Source of the DNA: Nostoc sp. NIES-4103
Lineage (GTDB): Bacteria; Cyanobacteriota; Cyanobacteriia; Cyanobacteriales; Nostocaceae
Length of the DNA stretch: 64,000 nt
NCBI RefSeq assembly: GCF_002368335.1
Contig: NZ_AP018288.1
Coordinates: 556,607 to 620,606 of the forward strand
Direction: 5' to 3'
The notes under the pieces are model-generated. The model had not been told where the DNA came from. It did not search any database and was given only the letters and a program-made list of their open reading frames with translations. This document shows positions 55,039 through 64,000 of the stretch, in pieces. Position numbers and translations under genes: made by a program. The number at the start of each line of letters is the position of its first letter. The first letter of the stretch is position 1.

Positions 55039-56646
55039 GTGTTTGATCTGGAAGATTTTTTCAACCTTTCAACTGACCTATTCTGTATCATCGGGCAAGA
55101 TGGTTGTTACCTGCAAGTGAATCCAGCATGGGAACAAGTCTTAGGATGGAAAGTAGAAAACTTAATCGGACATCCTTGGTTAGAGTTAATACATCCGGAG
55201 GATATTGCAAATAGTCGGTTACTAACTGAACCAGTGCAACAGTTGCAGTGGGACAACCGTTTTCTTCACAAAGATGGTAGCTATCGCTGGCTTACTTGGA
55301 GTCTGTCAACTTCTCAAAAGGGACTTACCTATGGAATAGGGAGAGATATCAGCCAACAACTGCGACAAATACAAGCGCTCTCTACTGAACGGGAAAGCCT
55401 TTATAATCTACTGAATCAGCTACCAGCTTTTCTGTATTTGCAACCCAAGAGTTATGAGGTAGGATTTTATAATAAACGCTTTAAAGAGGTATTTGGAGAC
55501 CCGACAGGGAAACCTTGTTATGAAGCGATGGCTGGATTAAAGCAACCTTGTTCAGTCTGTACTACCTTTCGAGTTTTTGATACTAATGCTCCACAACTTT
55601 GGGAATGGGTAGATACTAGAACAGGTAATGTGTATCAGATTTACGATTATCCGTTCACGGATATGAACGGTGAACCAATGGTTGTGGAAATGGGTTTAGA
55701 TATTACTGCTGTCAAAAAAGCAGAGTTAGCTTTGCGACAGCGTGAACAGGAATTAACCGAAAAAAATCAACAACTTCAAACAACCCTTGAGGAATTACAA
55801 AAGGCTCAAGCACAGCTGATTCAAAGCGAAAAGATGTCTTCTTTAGGACAGCTAGTGGCTGGTGTGGCTCATGAAATTAACAACCCAGTTAACTTTATTG
55901 ATGGTAATATCATCCATGCTAAACAATACATACAACAATTGCTAGAACTGCTACAACTTTATCAACAAGAATATCCTTACCCAACACCAGTAATTACAGA
56001 AACAATAGAAACAATCGAATTAGAGTATATCACTGAAGACCTACAAAAATTGCTACATTCTATGAAAATGGGAAGCGATCGCATTCGTAATATTGTACTG
56101 TCGTTGCGGAACTTCTCACGATTGGATGAAGCGGTAATGAAAGCGGTAGATATCCACAGCGGTATTGAAAGTACTTTAATGCTTCTCCAAAATCGCCTCA
56201 AAGCCAAACCTGACCATCCGACAATCGAAGTGATTAAAGAGTATGGACAACTTCCACTAGTGGAGTGTTATGCAGGTCAACTCAATCAGGTATTGATGAA
56301 CATTATAACTAATGCGATCGATGCTTTAGAAAGTTTGTGTGTTATTGGTCAACATGACCATCCACAAATCACTATCCGCACCTATTTACTCAACTCAGAT
56401 TGGGTTGTGATTGAGATTGCTGACAATGGCCCAGGAATCTCAAAAGAAGTTCAACAGCGTCTATTTGATCCCTTCTTTACAACTAAACCAGTTGGTAAGG
56501 GAATTGGCTTAGGAATGTCAATTAGTTATCAGATTATTACCGAAAAACATCAAGGGCACTTACGATGCATTTCATCCCCAGGAGAGGGAGCAAAATTCAT
56601 CATAGAAATTCCTATTCTACAACTTAAATCTCTACGCGCCTTGTAA
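55039..56646 (+). CDS. PAS-domain sensor histidine kinase, paralogue of the H-NOX kinase
   Basis: 535 aa from a GTG start. PAS 1 at about 4-105 (FNLSTDLFCIIGQDGCYLQV; IGHPWLELIHPED). PAS-like domain 2 at about 120-225 with a cysteine trio, C160 and C171-x2-C174 (GKPCYEAMAGLKQPCSVC), possibly metal- or redox-sensing. Coiled coil to about 262. H278 in LVAGVAHEINNP. HATPase: DNGPGISKE, FDPFFTTKP, GKGIGLGMS. No membrane segment. The core from EKMSSLGQLV onward is strikingly like the H-NOX kinase, including the long insert between the H box and N box. Confidence 0.92.
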   Translation: MFDLEDFFNLSTDLFCIIGQDGCYLQVNPAWEQVLGWKVENLIGHPWLELIHPEDIANSRLLTEPVQQLQWDNRFLHKDGSYRWLTWSLSTSQKGLTYGIGRDISQQLRQIQALSTERESLYNLLNQLPAFLYLQPKSYEVGFYNKRFKEVFGDPTGKPCYEAMAGLKQPCSVCTTFRVFDTNAPQLWEWVDTRTGNVYQIYDYPFTDMNGEPMVVEMGLDITAVKKAELALRQREQELTEKNQQLQTTLEELQKAQAQLIQSEKMSSLGQLVAGVAHEINNPVNFIDGNIIHAKQYIQQLLELLQLYQQEYPYPTPVITETIETIELEYITEDLQKLLHSMKMGSDRIRNIVLSLRNFSRLDEAVMKAVDIHSGIESTLMLLQNRLKAKPDHPTIEVIKEYGQLPLVECYAGQLNQVLMNIITNAIDALESLCVIGQHDHPQITIRTYLLNSDWVVIEIADNGPGISKEVQQRLFDPFFTTKPVGKGIGLGMSISYQIITEKHQGHLRCISSPGEGAKFIIEIPILQLKSLRAL

Positions 56647-56866
56647 CTACAAAATAATCTGAAAAATAGTAAGCTAATGTGTATCAATATTGCAAACTAT
56701 TTAGTTAATACCGTTATTAGTCATTAGTCATTAGTCATTTGTATTTACAAAGGATTAATGACTAATGATAAAGAACGAGCAAATATGTTTGATTGGAATT
56801 GCAAGTAGTAAGGTAGCACGGCTGTGCTACCCTAACTGTATGTTCAATTTAGCTCTAATTCACTAT

Positions 56867-57013
56867 TATAGCTGTCGGCAGTAGTGTTAGGACATCAACA
56901 GATGATAAAACCTAGATACAAAGCGAAAAGTTAAAAGCGGCGGCTTGTGCCGATCTGAACTTTAATAGACAAAGACTTTTCACCCAGTCCCTAGTCCCCA
57001 GTCCCCAGCTATA
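56867..57013 (+). repeat. MITE-like element with TATAGC/GCTATA ends, copy C with insertion
   Basis: The same conserved ends and core, but about 45 bp (GCGAAAAGTTAAAAGCGGCG and following bases) are inserted between the CTAGATACAAA and AGACTTTTCACCC parts, making 147 bp. It abuts the 3' end of the next gene. Confidence 0.8.
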
Positions 57014-57016
57014 AAT

Positions 57017-58408
57017 CTAATTTTCTACACTAACAGCCAGAATTTTGCTGTAATACTCAGTCTGAGCATATACACTAATAATGCTGTCACCAACTTCAAA
57101 AAATGTGCCTTGTTGCTCATCTTTAGAAAACTGTAAATTTGGGTACTTGACAGCAAGTTCCTCAGCAGTCATGGCTGGTGTTGCCATGTTGTCTGGCAAC
57201 TTACCAATAGCACCAATATAAAATACTAAGGGAGAAATTTTATCTTGGTAGATTGATTCTACATATTGTTCTAGCTTAGTATTCGCTTCTGTCAATGCTG
57301 TAATTATTTGGTCTTGATTAAAGGACTTACCAGAGTGTTTATCTCGTAAAAGTTGGACTAAACTATCAGCACCTACTTTGACCAGAATATTTGCAACAAT
57401 GCCATTTTTCTCAAGTCCGAGAAAGTCATCAAAAATCGGTTTCATGAACTCATCTACTTTCGTGATTTTGATGCGCGATGATAGTAGCTTGTGCCTCAAG
57501 GCAATATTTTCAGAGAATGCCATCTCAAACCGAGGCTTAGTGAAAATTTCTCCGGTTTCTTTGTCATAAACCCGATACATCTTATCGAGGAATTTGTTCG
57601 CTGAAGGCAATTTACTCAAATTCAGAATATCTTGATTACCAATGTCAATTTTATAACTGACTCGTGAGTCGATAGTACCGTTAGCTAAAGCTTCTTTGAG
57701 ATTTGTATATTCGGTTGTCGTGGGAAAATTAGTGTAAATATTTTTGGAAAGATAATGATGTTGTAATTCATCCAACTGGGGTTGGACAAAGACATCTGAC
57801 TGCCCTTTCAAATGAGCAGAAATAATACTAGAAAGTACTTTGATTTCTGCTAGCTGATCAAATAAACCATCAATGCTGCTGTAAGATGCATTAATAGGTA
57901 CTAGGGGTAAGTTATCTAGCTGGATAGTGTATTCAGAACGAAAATCAAATTTATCTGCGTTTAATACACCTTTTTGTTTGAGCAATTCAAAAACTTTTTT
58001 ACTACTAATTTTGACTTGCAAGGAATTTACATTAATTTTACCATCACTCACAATCGTGTAGTTATTAAAGGCGTTTAGGTCATTGACCAGCAAGCCTGCA
58101 ACTTCAATAACTGGGGTTTTATCCTCAAGTTTGACAAGTTTTACTTGCCGTTTGACAAGCATATTAATGGTAGCTTTGCTACGATTAAATTTAAACTCAC
58201 CCATGCCAACATATTGGACTTTATCTAAATATTCTGTTCGTAGCCAAGGCTGAATTAGTTCTCCATTTTCATCTCTTATACCTTGAAGTCGCTTGATAGT
58301 TGTTCGGCGATAATTCTCTTGTAGATGCTTGATATTAATAATTATGTAGTTACGATATTCTGCAAAAATTTTGATGAGTTCTAGCAGAGAAATTTTATTA
58401 TTTGTCAT
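57017..58408 (-). CDS. Large protein of unknown function
   Basis: 463 aa from the ATG at 58408, which has the ribosome-binding site AGAAGGTAACAAC (an upstream in-frame ATG adds 8 residues). Soluble, mixed alpha/beta, one cysteine-free chain: ISLLELIKIFAEYRNYIIIN, then DKVQYVGMGEFKFNRSKATI, LPLVPINASYSSIDGLFDQL, and KVDEFMKPIFDDFLGLEKNG near the middle. The C-terminus is FSKDEQQGTFFEVGDSIISV. The family is unknown to me. It is a monocistronic-looking gene between a MITE copy and an MprF-like gene. Confidence 0.7.
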   Translation of the reverse strand: MTNNKISLLELIKIFAEYRNYIIINIKHLQENYRRTTIKRLQGIRDENGELIQPWLRTEYLDKVQYVGMGEFKFNRSKATINMLVKRQVKLVKLEDKTPVIEVAGLLVNDLNAFNNYTIVSDGKINVNSLQVKISSKKVFELLKQKGVLNADKFDFRSEYTIQLDNLPLVPINASYSSIDGLFDQLAEIKVLSSIISAHLKGQSDVFVQPQLDELQHHYLSKNIYTNFPTTTEYTNLKEALANGTIDSRVSYKIDIGNQDILNLSKLPSANKFLDKMYRVYDKETGEIFTKPRFEMAFSENIALRHKLLSSRIKITKVDEFMKPIFDDFLGLEKNGIVANILVKVGADSLVQLLRDKHSGKSFNQDQIITALTEANTKLEQYVESIYQDKISPLVFYIGAIGKLPDNMATPAMTAEELAVKYPNLQFSKDEQQGTFFEVGDSIISVYAQTEYYSKILAVSVEN

Positions 58409-58779
58409 GTTGTTACCTTCTATAAAGGTCAAGATTCATTTCAAGCCAAAATTGCTCAAGTCTAGTTTGATTTCATGAGCAATGTTTATAAATAGGATTG
58501 AAGAGTAAACCTACATACAACATAAAACCTATCTGGTATTAGTTGCATTCATGAAGCTAGTACTATGAACGTTCAACTACTACAAACTTTGGGCATTGCT
58601 TTGCAAACTTACCGAATTTTCATACCTTTATAGTACATTGATACTATATTAATGTCAAGTTGCGTTTGACTGATGGCTGATAACTGCACAGCCACTAGGC
58701 TAAAGCACTTGGAATTATTGAGGGTGCGTTGCGCTTTGCGACGACGCACCCTACTTTAAATTTATGATGACTGCACTTT
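58409..58779. other. Intergenic region with GGGTGCG hairpin
   Basis: Contains GGGTGCGTTGCGC facing CGACGCACCC (about 58718-58753), a small palindromic repeat related to the one at 29275. Otherwise nothing recognised. Confidence 0.55.
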
Positions 58780-60450
58780 TTATGCTCCGGGTTTGAGATA
58801 ATCGAGGAGGCGATCGCCTGAGTCAGCTCGAATCAATGCTACAACTACATCGGGTAAAGCGGCTAAACTGGGGTAAATTAGATAGCGCCCTTCCCAACGA
58901 GGACGAAACTTTTCTTTATATGCGTGCAGTCCTTGGAAGTTGTAGAAACCATTCAAATGTTCGTAAAGATAGTGTAATCCTTTCTCTAAGCGTCGCGATT
59001 CTGGGTTTTCTCCGACTCCAGCTAAAGCAGAAAGACCAAAATTAAAGCTGTCGTAGCCTTGCTCTTTAAAATATTGAAGTATAGAAATAAATAAAAAGTC
59101 CATTGTGCCATTCTCAATAGACTGGCGGTGTCGCATCATGTCAATTGTTGCTTCGTTGAGTTGGTATTCTGGTACAATGTTGGTAAAAGCGCTGATTTCA
59201 CCTTCAGGGTTATACACAACAGCGATTTGGCAATTTCTTAAGTAATCTTCGTCAAACCAACCCAGAGAAAAGCGTTTTTCTGAACCTTGCGCTATCTTTA
59301 GCCATTCATCACTCACGGGTTTTAATTGGTACAACAACTTATGAGGAATTGGTGGTTCAAAAAATTGAATCTCGTATCCTAATTTCGTCAAACGATTGAT
59401 TGATGGTCGGAAGTTTTTCCCAGCTTTTCCTTGTAAGGTAAAAGTTTTCAAATCAACGATCGCTTCTTCTCCAATCTTGAGTACTTTAAAACCTACTGAC
59501 TTGTAAAGTTCAATGTCATCGGGCAAAGTTTGATAAAAAGCAGGATACCAATCATTGCGTTGACAAAACTGCTGGAAACTCACAATTACTTCTTTGCGGT
59601 CTTCAACCGGGCCAATGGGGTCTCCTAGTGCGATCGCACCCCTGCCTTTGGGAACGTAAGCAATTATACTGCGACCAGAGGGACTAAAATAATAACTTTT
59701 ATCACTTAAAAGTGTTAAAGCTGCTAAAGAAGAGTGTCCATACTGCTGTACTATTTCTTTTGCCTTTTGCTGTTCGCCGGGTGTAGCCGGATTACTCATA
59801 AACACTGGCTGTAGCAGCATCACCACTGCAAAAGTAATTGTGCATACGGCAATAATATAGATAGAATTAGCAAAAAAATCGCCAAATTGACTCTTTGGTT
59901 GCAGACCCCAATTATCCTCTGTAAAGAACATTGCTAGAGTCTGAATTACCGCTTCACGCCAATTAAAATTTTCTGAAAATTTGCCGTCTAATAAATAAAA
60001 TCCGATTGTTCCGTATGCTAAGGTAAACAGCAAAGCGCCAATCAATACTCGCACTCCTCGCGCAATTGAAGGACGGTCTGATTGTGCTGTAAACACATGG
60101 CGTATCAGGATTAAATGCACTAGTAAAAATGCAGATAGCAGACTTTCTTCATAATCCCATCCTTTGAGCAGATGGCTAATAATAGAAATCACTAACAAAC
60201 CAATAGTCAATAACCATGCAACTCGTTTTCGGCGTAATAAATTAGCAGCAAGTGCTAGCAAAACAAAGCCTGTTAGTGCTGCAAATATATGACCGCTGGC
60301 ACGAATTTCAAATGGCAAAAACTGTTTCAACCAGTGATTTCGCCCGTACAGGTTTGGTGTCACAGCTGATAACAAATTGACTATTCCGACTAAACCTGTT
60401 AGTAATGTTGCACTCCAAAGCCCAATTTGAGTTTTTAAATTGTTAGTCAT
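58780..60450 (-). CDS. MprF-like protein: membrane part plus DUF2156 synthase domain
   Basis: 556 aa. Six or so hydrophobic segments fill about residues 10-220. A cytoplasmic domain of the phosphatidylglycerol lysyltransferase/DUF2156 type occupies about 235-545: SPSGRSIIAYVPKGRGAIALGDPIGP, KNFRPSINRLTKLGYEIQF, FSLGWFDEDYLRNCQIAVVY, DMMRHRQSIENGTMDFLFIS, YNFQGLHAYKEKFRPRWEGR. The GNAT-like domain transfers an aminoacyl group from tRNA to phosphatidylglycerol in MprF proteins. The usual eight-helix flippase domain is absent here and may be the separate UPF0104 gene at 62541. The esterase lies 27 bp upstream in the same operon. Confidence 0.88.
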   Translation of the reverse strand: MTNNLKTQIGLWSATLLTGLVGIVNLLSAVTPNLYGRNHWLKQFLPFEIRASGHIFAALTGFVLLALAANLLRRKRVAWLLTIGLLVISIISHLLKGWDYEESLLSAFLLVHLILIRHVFTAQSDRPSIARGVRVLIGALLFTLAYGTIGFYLLDGKFSENFNWREAVIQTLAMFFTEDNWGLQPKSQFGDFFANSIYIIAVCTITFAVVMLLQPVFMSNPATPGEQQKAKEIVQQYGHSSLAALTLLSDKSYYFSPSGRSIIAYVPKGRGAIALGDPIGPVEDRKEVIVSFQQFCQRNDWYPAFYQTLPDDIELYKSVGFKVLKIGEEAIVDLKTFTLQGKAGKNFRPSINRLTKLGYEIQFFEPPIPHKLLYQLKPVSDEWLKIAQGSEKRFSLGWFDEDYLRNCQIAVVYNPEGEISAFTNIVPEYQLNEATIDMMRHRQSIENGTMDFLFISILQYFKEQGYDSFNFGLSALAGVGENPESRRLEKGLHYLYEHLNGFYNFQGLHAYKEKFRPRWEGRYLIYPSLAALPDVVVALIRADSGDRLLDYLKPGA

Positions 60451-60477
60451 TGGTCATTTGTTATTTGTCAGTTGTCA

Positions 60478-61395
60478 TCAACTATTATTTTTCAAATTAT
60501 TATCTTTTTTAAATTGATTTCCTACATAGGAAAGCGAATCTTTAAGATGCTTATGGAAGTAATTCCAGCCTATATCTGCACCGGATAAACCATGTCCTCC
60601 AGGAAATGCATAGAATACATTAGCAATTCCTAGCTTGTTCAAAGTTTCATGGAAGGCTTTAGTAGAAGCAAGAAAATTAGTATCGTTCAGACCAGCGTCG
60701 AGATACACGCGCAATCGCTTCCGATCTTGAATTGATAGCTGTTGCACAAATTGCTGGGGACTATTTTGTAGGCCGCTGTTATCGGTGAAGTAACCGCTAT
60801 GGCTAAACAGAATATTGAAGTTGTTTAAATAACGTAACCCAATGTTAAACGCTCCCCATCCCCCCGAAGAAAGACCTCCCAACGCCCAAAATTTAGGTTC
60901 ATCCAAGGTGCGATATTGTGACTTGACAACTTTTACTAATTCTGAACCAATTAAAGTGCCAATTTTACCATTGTTGCCATCAAAATAATCAGGGTCGTAC
61001 AAAGGACTAGAACCCCGATTATCATTGCCATCAGGTGTAATTACAATCGATGGCGGCAATTTTCCATTTCTATACAGTTGATGTAGTACGTCTAATAATG
61101 CATATTTATCAACATAAGCACGGGCATCATCATGCCCACCATGTAGTAAGAATATCACCGGATAGCGCTTTTGGTAATTTTTGTAATAACCAGGGGGCAA
61201 AATAACGCCGTATTGCCGGGCTGTGCCCATAGCTTGCGAGTTGAAGGTTTCTAACTTGAATTTTAACCCAGTATCTACTTGTTCTTGAGGTGGATCTAGT
61301 TGGGGCGCACCTAATATAAATACATAGTAGTAACCAGCAGTAGTGAGGATAGCGATCGCTCCTACTATGCTCATGAAAATTTTATATCTTTTCAT
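60478..61395 (-). CDS. Putative esterase with N-terminal membrane anchor
   Basis: 305 aa. N-terminal membrane anchor or signal (IFMSIVGAIAILTTAGYYYVFIL), then an alpha/beta-hydrolase of the esterase D/Ag85-like type. Oxyanion region LLHGGHDDARAY; nucleophile S176 in GGLSSGGWG; acid in YLDAGLND; His in FPGGHGLSGADIGW. Transcribed with the MprF-like gene (27 bp apart), so it may act on aminoacyl-lipids or another envelope ester; that is inference. A decayed duplicate lies upstream (61514-62340). Confidence 0.85.
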   Translation of the reverse strand: MKRYKIFMSIVGAIAILTTAGYYYVFILGAPQLDPPQEQVDTGLKFKLETFNSQAMGTARQYGVILPPGYYKNYQKRYPVIFLLHGGHDDARAYVDKYALLDVLHQLYRNGKLPPSIVITPDGNDNRGSSPLYDPDYFDGNNGKIGTLIGSELVKVVKSQYRTLDEPKFWALGGLSSGGWGAFNIGLRYLNNFNILFSHSGYFTDNSGLQNSPQQFVQQLSIQDRKRLRVYLDAGLNDTNFLASTKAFHETLNKLGIANVFYAFPGGHGLSGADIGWNYFHKHLKDSLSYVGNQFKKDNNLKNNS

Positions 61396-61513
61396 ATTAT
61401 TAAAACATACAATAAATTCAGCTAATTTTATTGTATTGAATATGCATGTTTCTTGACATTAACTCCACAAGAATTATTTATACTCAAAAATAGTAACCAT
61501 TTCCCACTCTCTT

Positions 61514-62340
61514 TTAATGATTTTGACTATTTTTCGGCTGATCAAAATTTAAATCATCAGAGGCGTGTGCTATCTCATTTAACCTCAATTGCTCACCAAC
61601 AAATGTCAAAGAATCTGCTAAGTGTTCACGCCAGTCTTGCCAAGTGTGGCTGCCAGGAAACTGACGAAACATATGATAAATTTGTAGTTGTCTGAGTACT
61701 GTTGTAAACTGTCTGGCATCGTCAAGTTCCTCAATATCTGATGTACCTACATCCAAGTATACTCGCAGACTTTTTTTCGCTGGCAAAGGAATATTTTTAA
61801 TATAAGATATTGGGCTGTTTTGAGGGCCGCTACTATCCTTAAAGTAACCACTATGACTAAATAAAATCGAGAAATTCCGCAAGTTATGCAATCCTACATT
61901 GAGTGGCCCCAACCACCAGAAGATAATCCTCCCATCGCCCAAAAATCTGGATTAGGTAGTGTACGATAACGGCTTTGGACAACTCTCACAAGTTCATCGC
62001 CAACGGCTGTAGAAACTTGACCATTGGGGCCATCAATATATTGGGGGTTATGGTATGGACTAGAGCCGCGTTTGTCGTTACCATCTGGTGTAATGATGAT
62101 ACTGGGTGGTAATTTGTCTGTTTTATAAAGTTGTTCTAGATAGCGATCGCCTGATTAACCAACTCAGCACACTCTGCCATTATCAAATGTCCAGCATTGG
62201 CAAAATGTAAATGAGTACCATTCACAAAGCATCTTGCTAAATTATTTCCCATCCTGGCGGTCAATATGGGGTCTTTTTCCGCAGTAATGACTAATATAAA
62301 TGACATGATCACTCGTAGTGGTTGTCCTTTGTAATTAGTC
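61514..62340 (-). pseudogene. Frameshifted and truncated esterase duplicate fused to an alpha/beta-hydrolase remnant
   Basis: The minus strand reads YRTLPNPDFWAMGGLSSGGWG (start at about 61985), then shifts frame near 61908 (one base missing in the Trp-Gly-Pro codons). It continues as PLNVGLHNLRNFSILFSHSG through LRVYLDVGTSDIEELDDARQ and PGSHTWQDWREHLADSLT. This is a diverged copy of the intact esterase at 60478-61395. Upstream of about 62148 a different remnant follows, LVITAEKDPILTARMGNNLA and HFANAGHLIMAECAELVNQA, the C-terminal end of another alpha/beta-hydrolase. Neither is functional as read. Confidence 0.8.
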
Positions 62341-62540
62341 ATTAGCCTTTTGTAAATACAAATGACAAAGAACTAATGACTAATGACGGTCTTAATCAGC
62401 GGTCAACCCAGACGCACATCAGCTTAGTGCTTGTCTTTGAAAGCTTATGCAAATGATTTGTCAATTATGTGTCAAGGTGATGGAAAATTTGCGACTAATT
62501 AAGTCAAAATTATTTTTTACTTAGTACTTGAAACTTTAAA

Positions 62541-63473
62541 ATGCTCAAAAAGCTGCAACTAAATTTCGGTACACTGTTTGCTTTGCTGCTGCTAGTGCTG
62601 TCTGTGGGGGCGATCGCTAGCGAATTGCGCGAGTATAATTACCGTGATATCCTGAACTCTCTAGCAGCCATTCCCAAAAGTCGCTTAAGTTCGGCAATTT
62701 GGCTGACAGGTTTGGGCTATCTAGTAATGATAGGGTACGACATTTTAGGTTTTAACTATATCAATCGTTCCCTTACTTGGAATAAGATTGCCTTCACTAA
62801 CTTTATTAGTTCTGTTTTTAGCAGCACAATAGGTTTTGCTTTACTTACTGGTAGTGCTATCCGCTATCGATTTTATACTATTTGGGGAGTCTCAGCGCTA
62901 TCCATCGCTCAAATAATTGCCTTTGCTAATTTCACTTTTTGGCTAGGAATGTTCGCCGTTGCTGGGTTAATTTTTCTAATCAATCCTTTGACCATTCCCT
63001 CCCAATTACATTTACCTTTTACCAATGTACGTCCCATCGGCGTAATTTTTATATTATTAATTGTCGCTTATTTGTTGGGAAGTATTTTGATTAAAAAAAC
63101 ATTAATTATTCGTGGTCACGAATTTCGTTTTCCTAGTTTGCAAATATCTCTAATTCAAATAGCAATTTCTAGCTGCGATTGGATTTTAGCAGCAGCAGTT
63201 CTTTATGCAGTGCTTCCCATCAATACATCTATTTCCTACCTAGATTTTTTAGGAATTTACTTACTAGCAATGTTTGCAGGTGTTGTGAGTAATGTTCCTG
63301 GTGGTTTAGGCGTATTTGAAACTGTGATTTTGCTAATTCTTTCTCCTAAAATTTCTGCCGCAGCAATTTTAGGTTCACTATTAGCTTATCGAGCAATATA
63401 TTACTTCTTACCTTTGCTATTAGCAGCATCATTATTAGGAATTTTTGAAGTTAGCTTTGCTAGAAGTAATTGA
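62541..63473 (+). CDS. UPF0104/lysylphosphatidylglycerol synthase TM-region protein
   Basis: 310 aa with about eight membrane helices: LQLNFGTLFALLLLVLSVGA, IWLTGLGYLVMIGYDILGFN, SSVFSSTIGFALLTGSAIRY (RxRxY motif), then a central GMFAVAGLIFLIN and a C-terminal GVVSNVPGGLGVFETVILLI (the PGGLG signature). This is the flippase/transporter domain of MprF and of the UPF0104 family. It sits divergent from the synthase-domain gene, with the esterases between. Together the two would equal one split MprF. Confidence 0.92.
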   Translation: MLKKLQLNFGTLFALLLLVLSVGAIASELREYNYRDILNSLAAIPKSRLSSAIWLTGLGYLVMIGYDILGFNYINRSLTWNKIAFTNFISSVFSSTIGFALLTGSAIRYRFYTIWGVSALSIAQIIAFANFTFWLGMFAVAGLIFLINPLTIPSQLHLPFTNVRPIGVIFILLIVAYLLGSILIKKTLIIRGHEFRFPSLQISLIQIAISSCDWILAAAVLYAVLPINTSISYLDFLGIYLLAMFAGVVSNVPGGLGVFETVILLILSPKISAAAILGSLLAYRAIYYFLPLLLAASLLGIFEVSFARSN

Positions 63474-63573
63474 ATCTTATCAATCAAAAATATCCTAACT
63501 TTTCTTGTGGGATGGGTGTCCTCACCTGTCCCATTATTTAGGGCAGGTAAGATGCCCAATGGCAGAAGATATA
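63474..63573. repeat. Hairpin pair after the UPF0104 gene
   Basis: TGGGATGGGTGTCCTCACCT followed by GTCCCA folds into one hairpin, and GGGCAGGTAAGATGCCC into a second. A common small cyanobacterial repeat type; it may end the transcript. Confidence 0.5.
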
Positions 63574-63671
63574 TATAGCAGTCGCCAGTAGTGTTAGGAC
63601 ATCAACAGATAATAAAACCTAGACACAAAAAGACTTTTCACCCAGTCACCAGTCCCCAGTCCCTAGCTATA
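63574..63671 (+). repeat. MITE-like element with TATAGC/GCTATA ends, copy D
   Basis: Begins TATAGCAGTCGCCAGTAGTG and ends CCCTAGCTATA; the shortest copy, with fewer CCCCAGT units near the right end. Confidence 0.8.
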
Positions 63672-63852
63672 ATTATTTCTTAAAAATCCTTAATTACTAG
63701 CTAAATTTCCAAGTGGTATAGCTGGTGCGCTAGCACCAAGGTAGCACACCCTATAAATTATTCATGAAAATTTGGCAATTTTTTGCGATCGCCTACCTTC
63801 ACAGCAGTAAAATTTCAGTTCTTAACCTGAACAATCAAGCTAAAAGCTCAAA

Positions 63853-64000
63853 GTTTCGAGTTCAGAACTTGAAGTTTCATGCTTTGAACTCGGAGTTTCA
63901 TGCTTTGAACTCGGAGTTTCATGCTTTGAACTCGGAGTTTCGAGTTCAGAACTTGAAGTTTCATGCTTTGAACTCGGAGTTTCATGCTTTGAACTCGGAG
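63853..64000. repeat. 21-bp tandem repeat array running off the window end
   Basis: Seven consecutive 21-bp units to the window end. Two variants alternate: TTTCATGCTTTGAACTCGGA(G) and TTTCGAGTTCAGAACTTGAA(G). The order is B-A-A-A-B-A-A, and the array continues beyond the last base. Each unit is a multiple of three, so a coding minisatellite outside the window cannot be excluded, although no long frame is visible here. Confidence 0.85.

Overview
The window is cyanobacterial chromosome, most likely from a filamentous Nostocales-type organism. The signs are dense HIP1 octamers (GCGATCGC), many 7-bp tandem repeat tracts of the CCCCAGT/CAATAGT/ATTCGTA kind, and cyanobacterial markers: NtcB and CnaT, Vipp1/PspA, an H-NOX with its HNOBA kinase, MenB, glycolate dehydrogenase subunits and NDH-2. 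The species cannot be named from the sequence alone.

Layout. 0-3.2 kb (minus): cnaT (cut by the window edge), ntcB, a DivIVA-like coiled-coil protein and coaD. 3.6-9.9 kb: lgt, cobM, a MIF-like tautomerase, the H-NOX/HNOBA-kinase pair, rlmN and a zinc-ribbon miniprotein. 10.5-24.5 kb is mostly minus-strand housekeeping: uvrC, a REC-only regulator, a PEP-CTERM protein, an aminotransferase carrying an in-frame repeat insertion, thioredoxin, vipp1 and pspA side by side, a SPOR-like protein, dciA (plus), menB and a NarL-type regulator. 24.9-29.2 kb: a hybrid kinase followed by a stress cluster (CsbD, GlsB/YeaQ, a 17M-like protein, an sll1863-like protein and a secreted small protein). Four copies of a TCTATCTGG(A/C)G motif lie in that cluster's spacers. 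29.5-35.6 kb: glcF, glcE, a hybrid kinase and NDH-2.

36.0-43.9 kb is the exceptional part. Five apparent structured RNAs alternate with plus-strand genes: a 66-aa ubiquitin-like protein ending in Gly, an unknown basic protein, a full-length paralogue of ribosomal stalk protein bL12, a Ro60-like protein (helical region plus VWA domain with intact MIDAS), an unknown 276-aa protein and an E1/ThiF-like adenylyltransferase. Four of the RNAs share a closing element: outer stem, internal loop with 5' CCTRAY and 3' AACTTG, then inner stem. The fifth has a similar but diverged closure. Three of the inserted modules are (i) a circularly permuted class II tRNA joined through its anticodon stem, (ii) a tRNA with anticodon GAA joined through its acceptor stem and (iii) a piece resembling both the 23S rRNA sarcin-ricin loop and the 23S GTPase-associated centre. 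The diverged RNA resembles the tRNA-like domain of tmRNA, and the last RNA carries only an A/T hairpin. My reading, an inference, is a Y-RNA/Ro60-type ribonucleoprotein system that displays mimics of tRNA, tmRNA and the ribosomal factor-binding site, together with an L12 copy and a ubiquitin-like modifier with its E1. It could be a decoy, sensor or repair scaffold for ribotoxin damage, or a trap for translation factors.

44-64 kb: two unknown genes; a 1593-aa calcium-binding FG-GAP surface/secreted protein; a DUF4212 plus sodium:solute symporter pair; a PAS kinase closely related to the H-NOX kinase; an unknown 463-aa protein; and an MprF-like module split into a synthase-domain protein and a UPF0104 membrane protein, with an esterase and its decayed duplicate between them. 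The window ends inside a 21-bp tandem repeat array. A MITE-like element of about 105 bp with TATAGC/GCTATA ends occurs four times.
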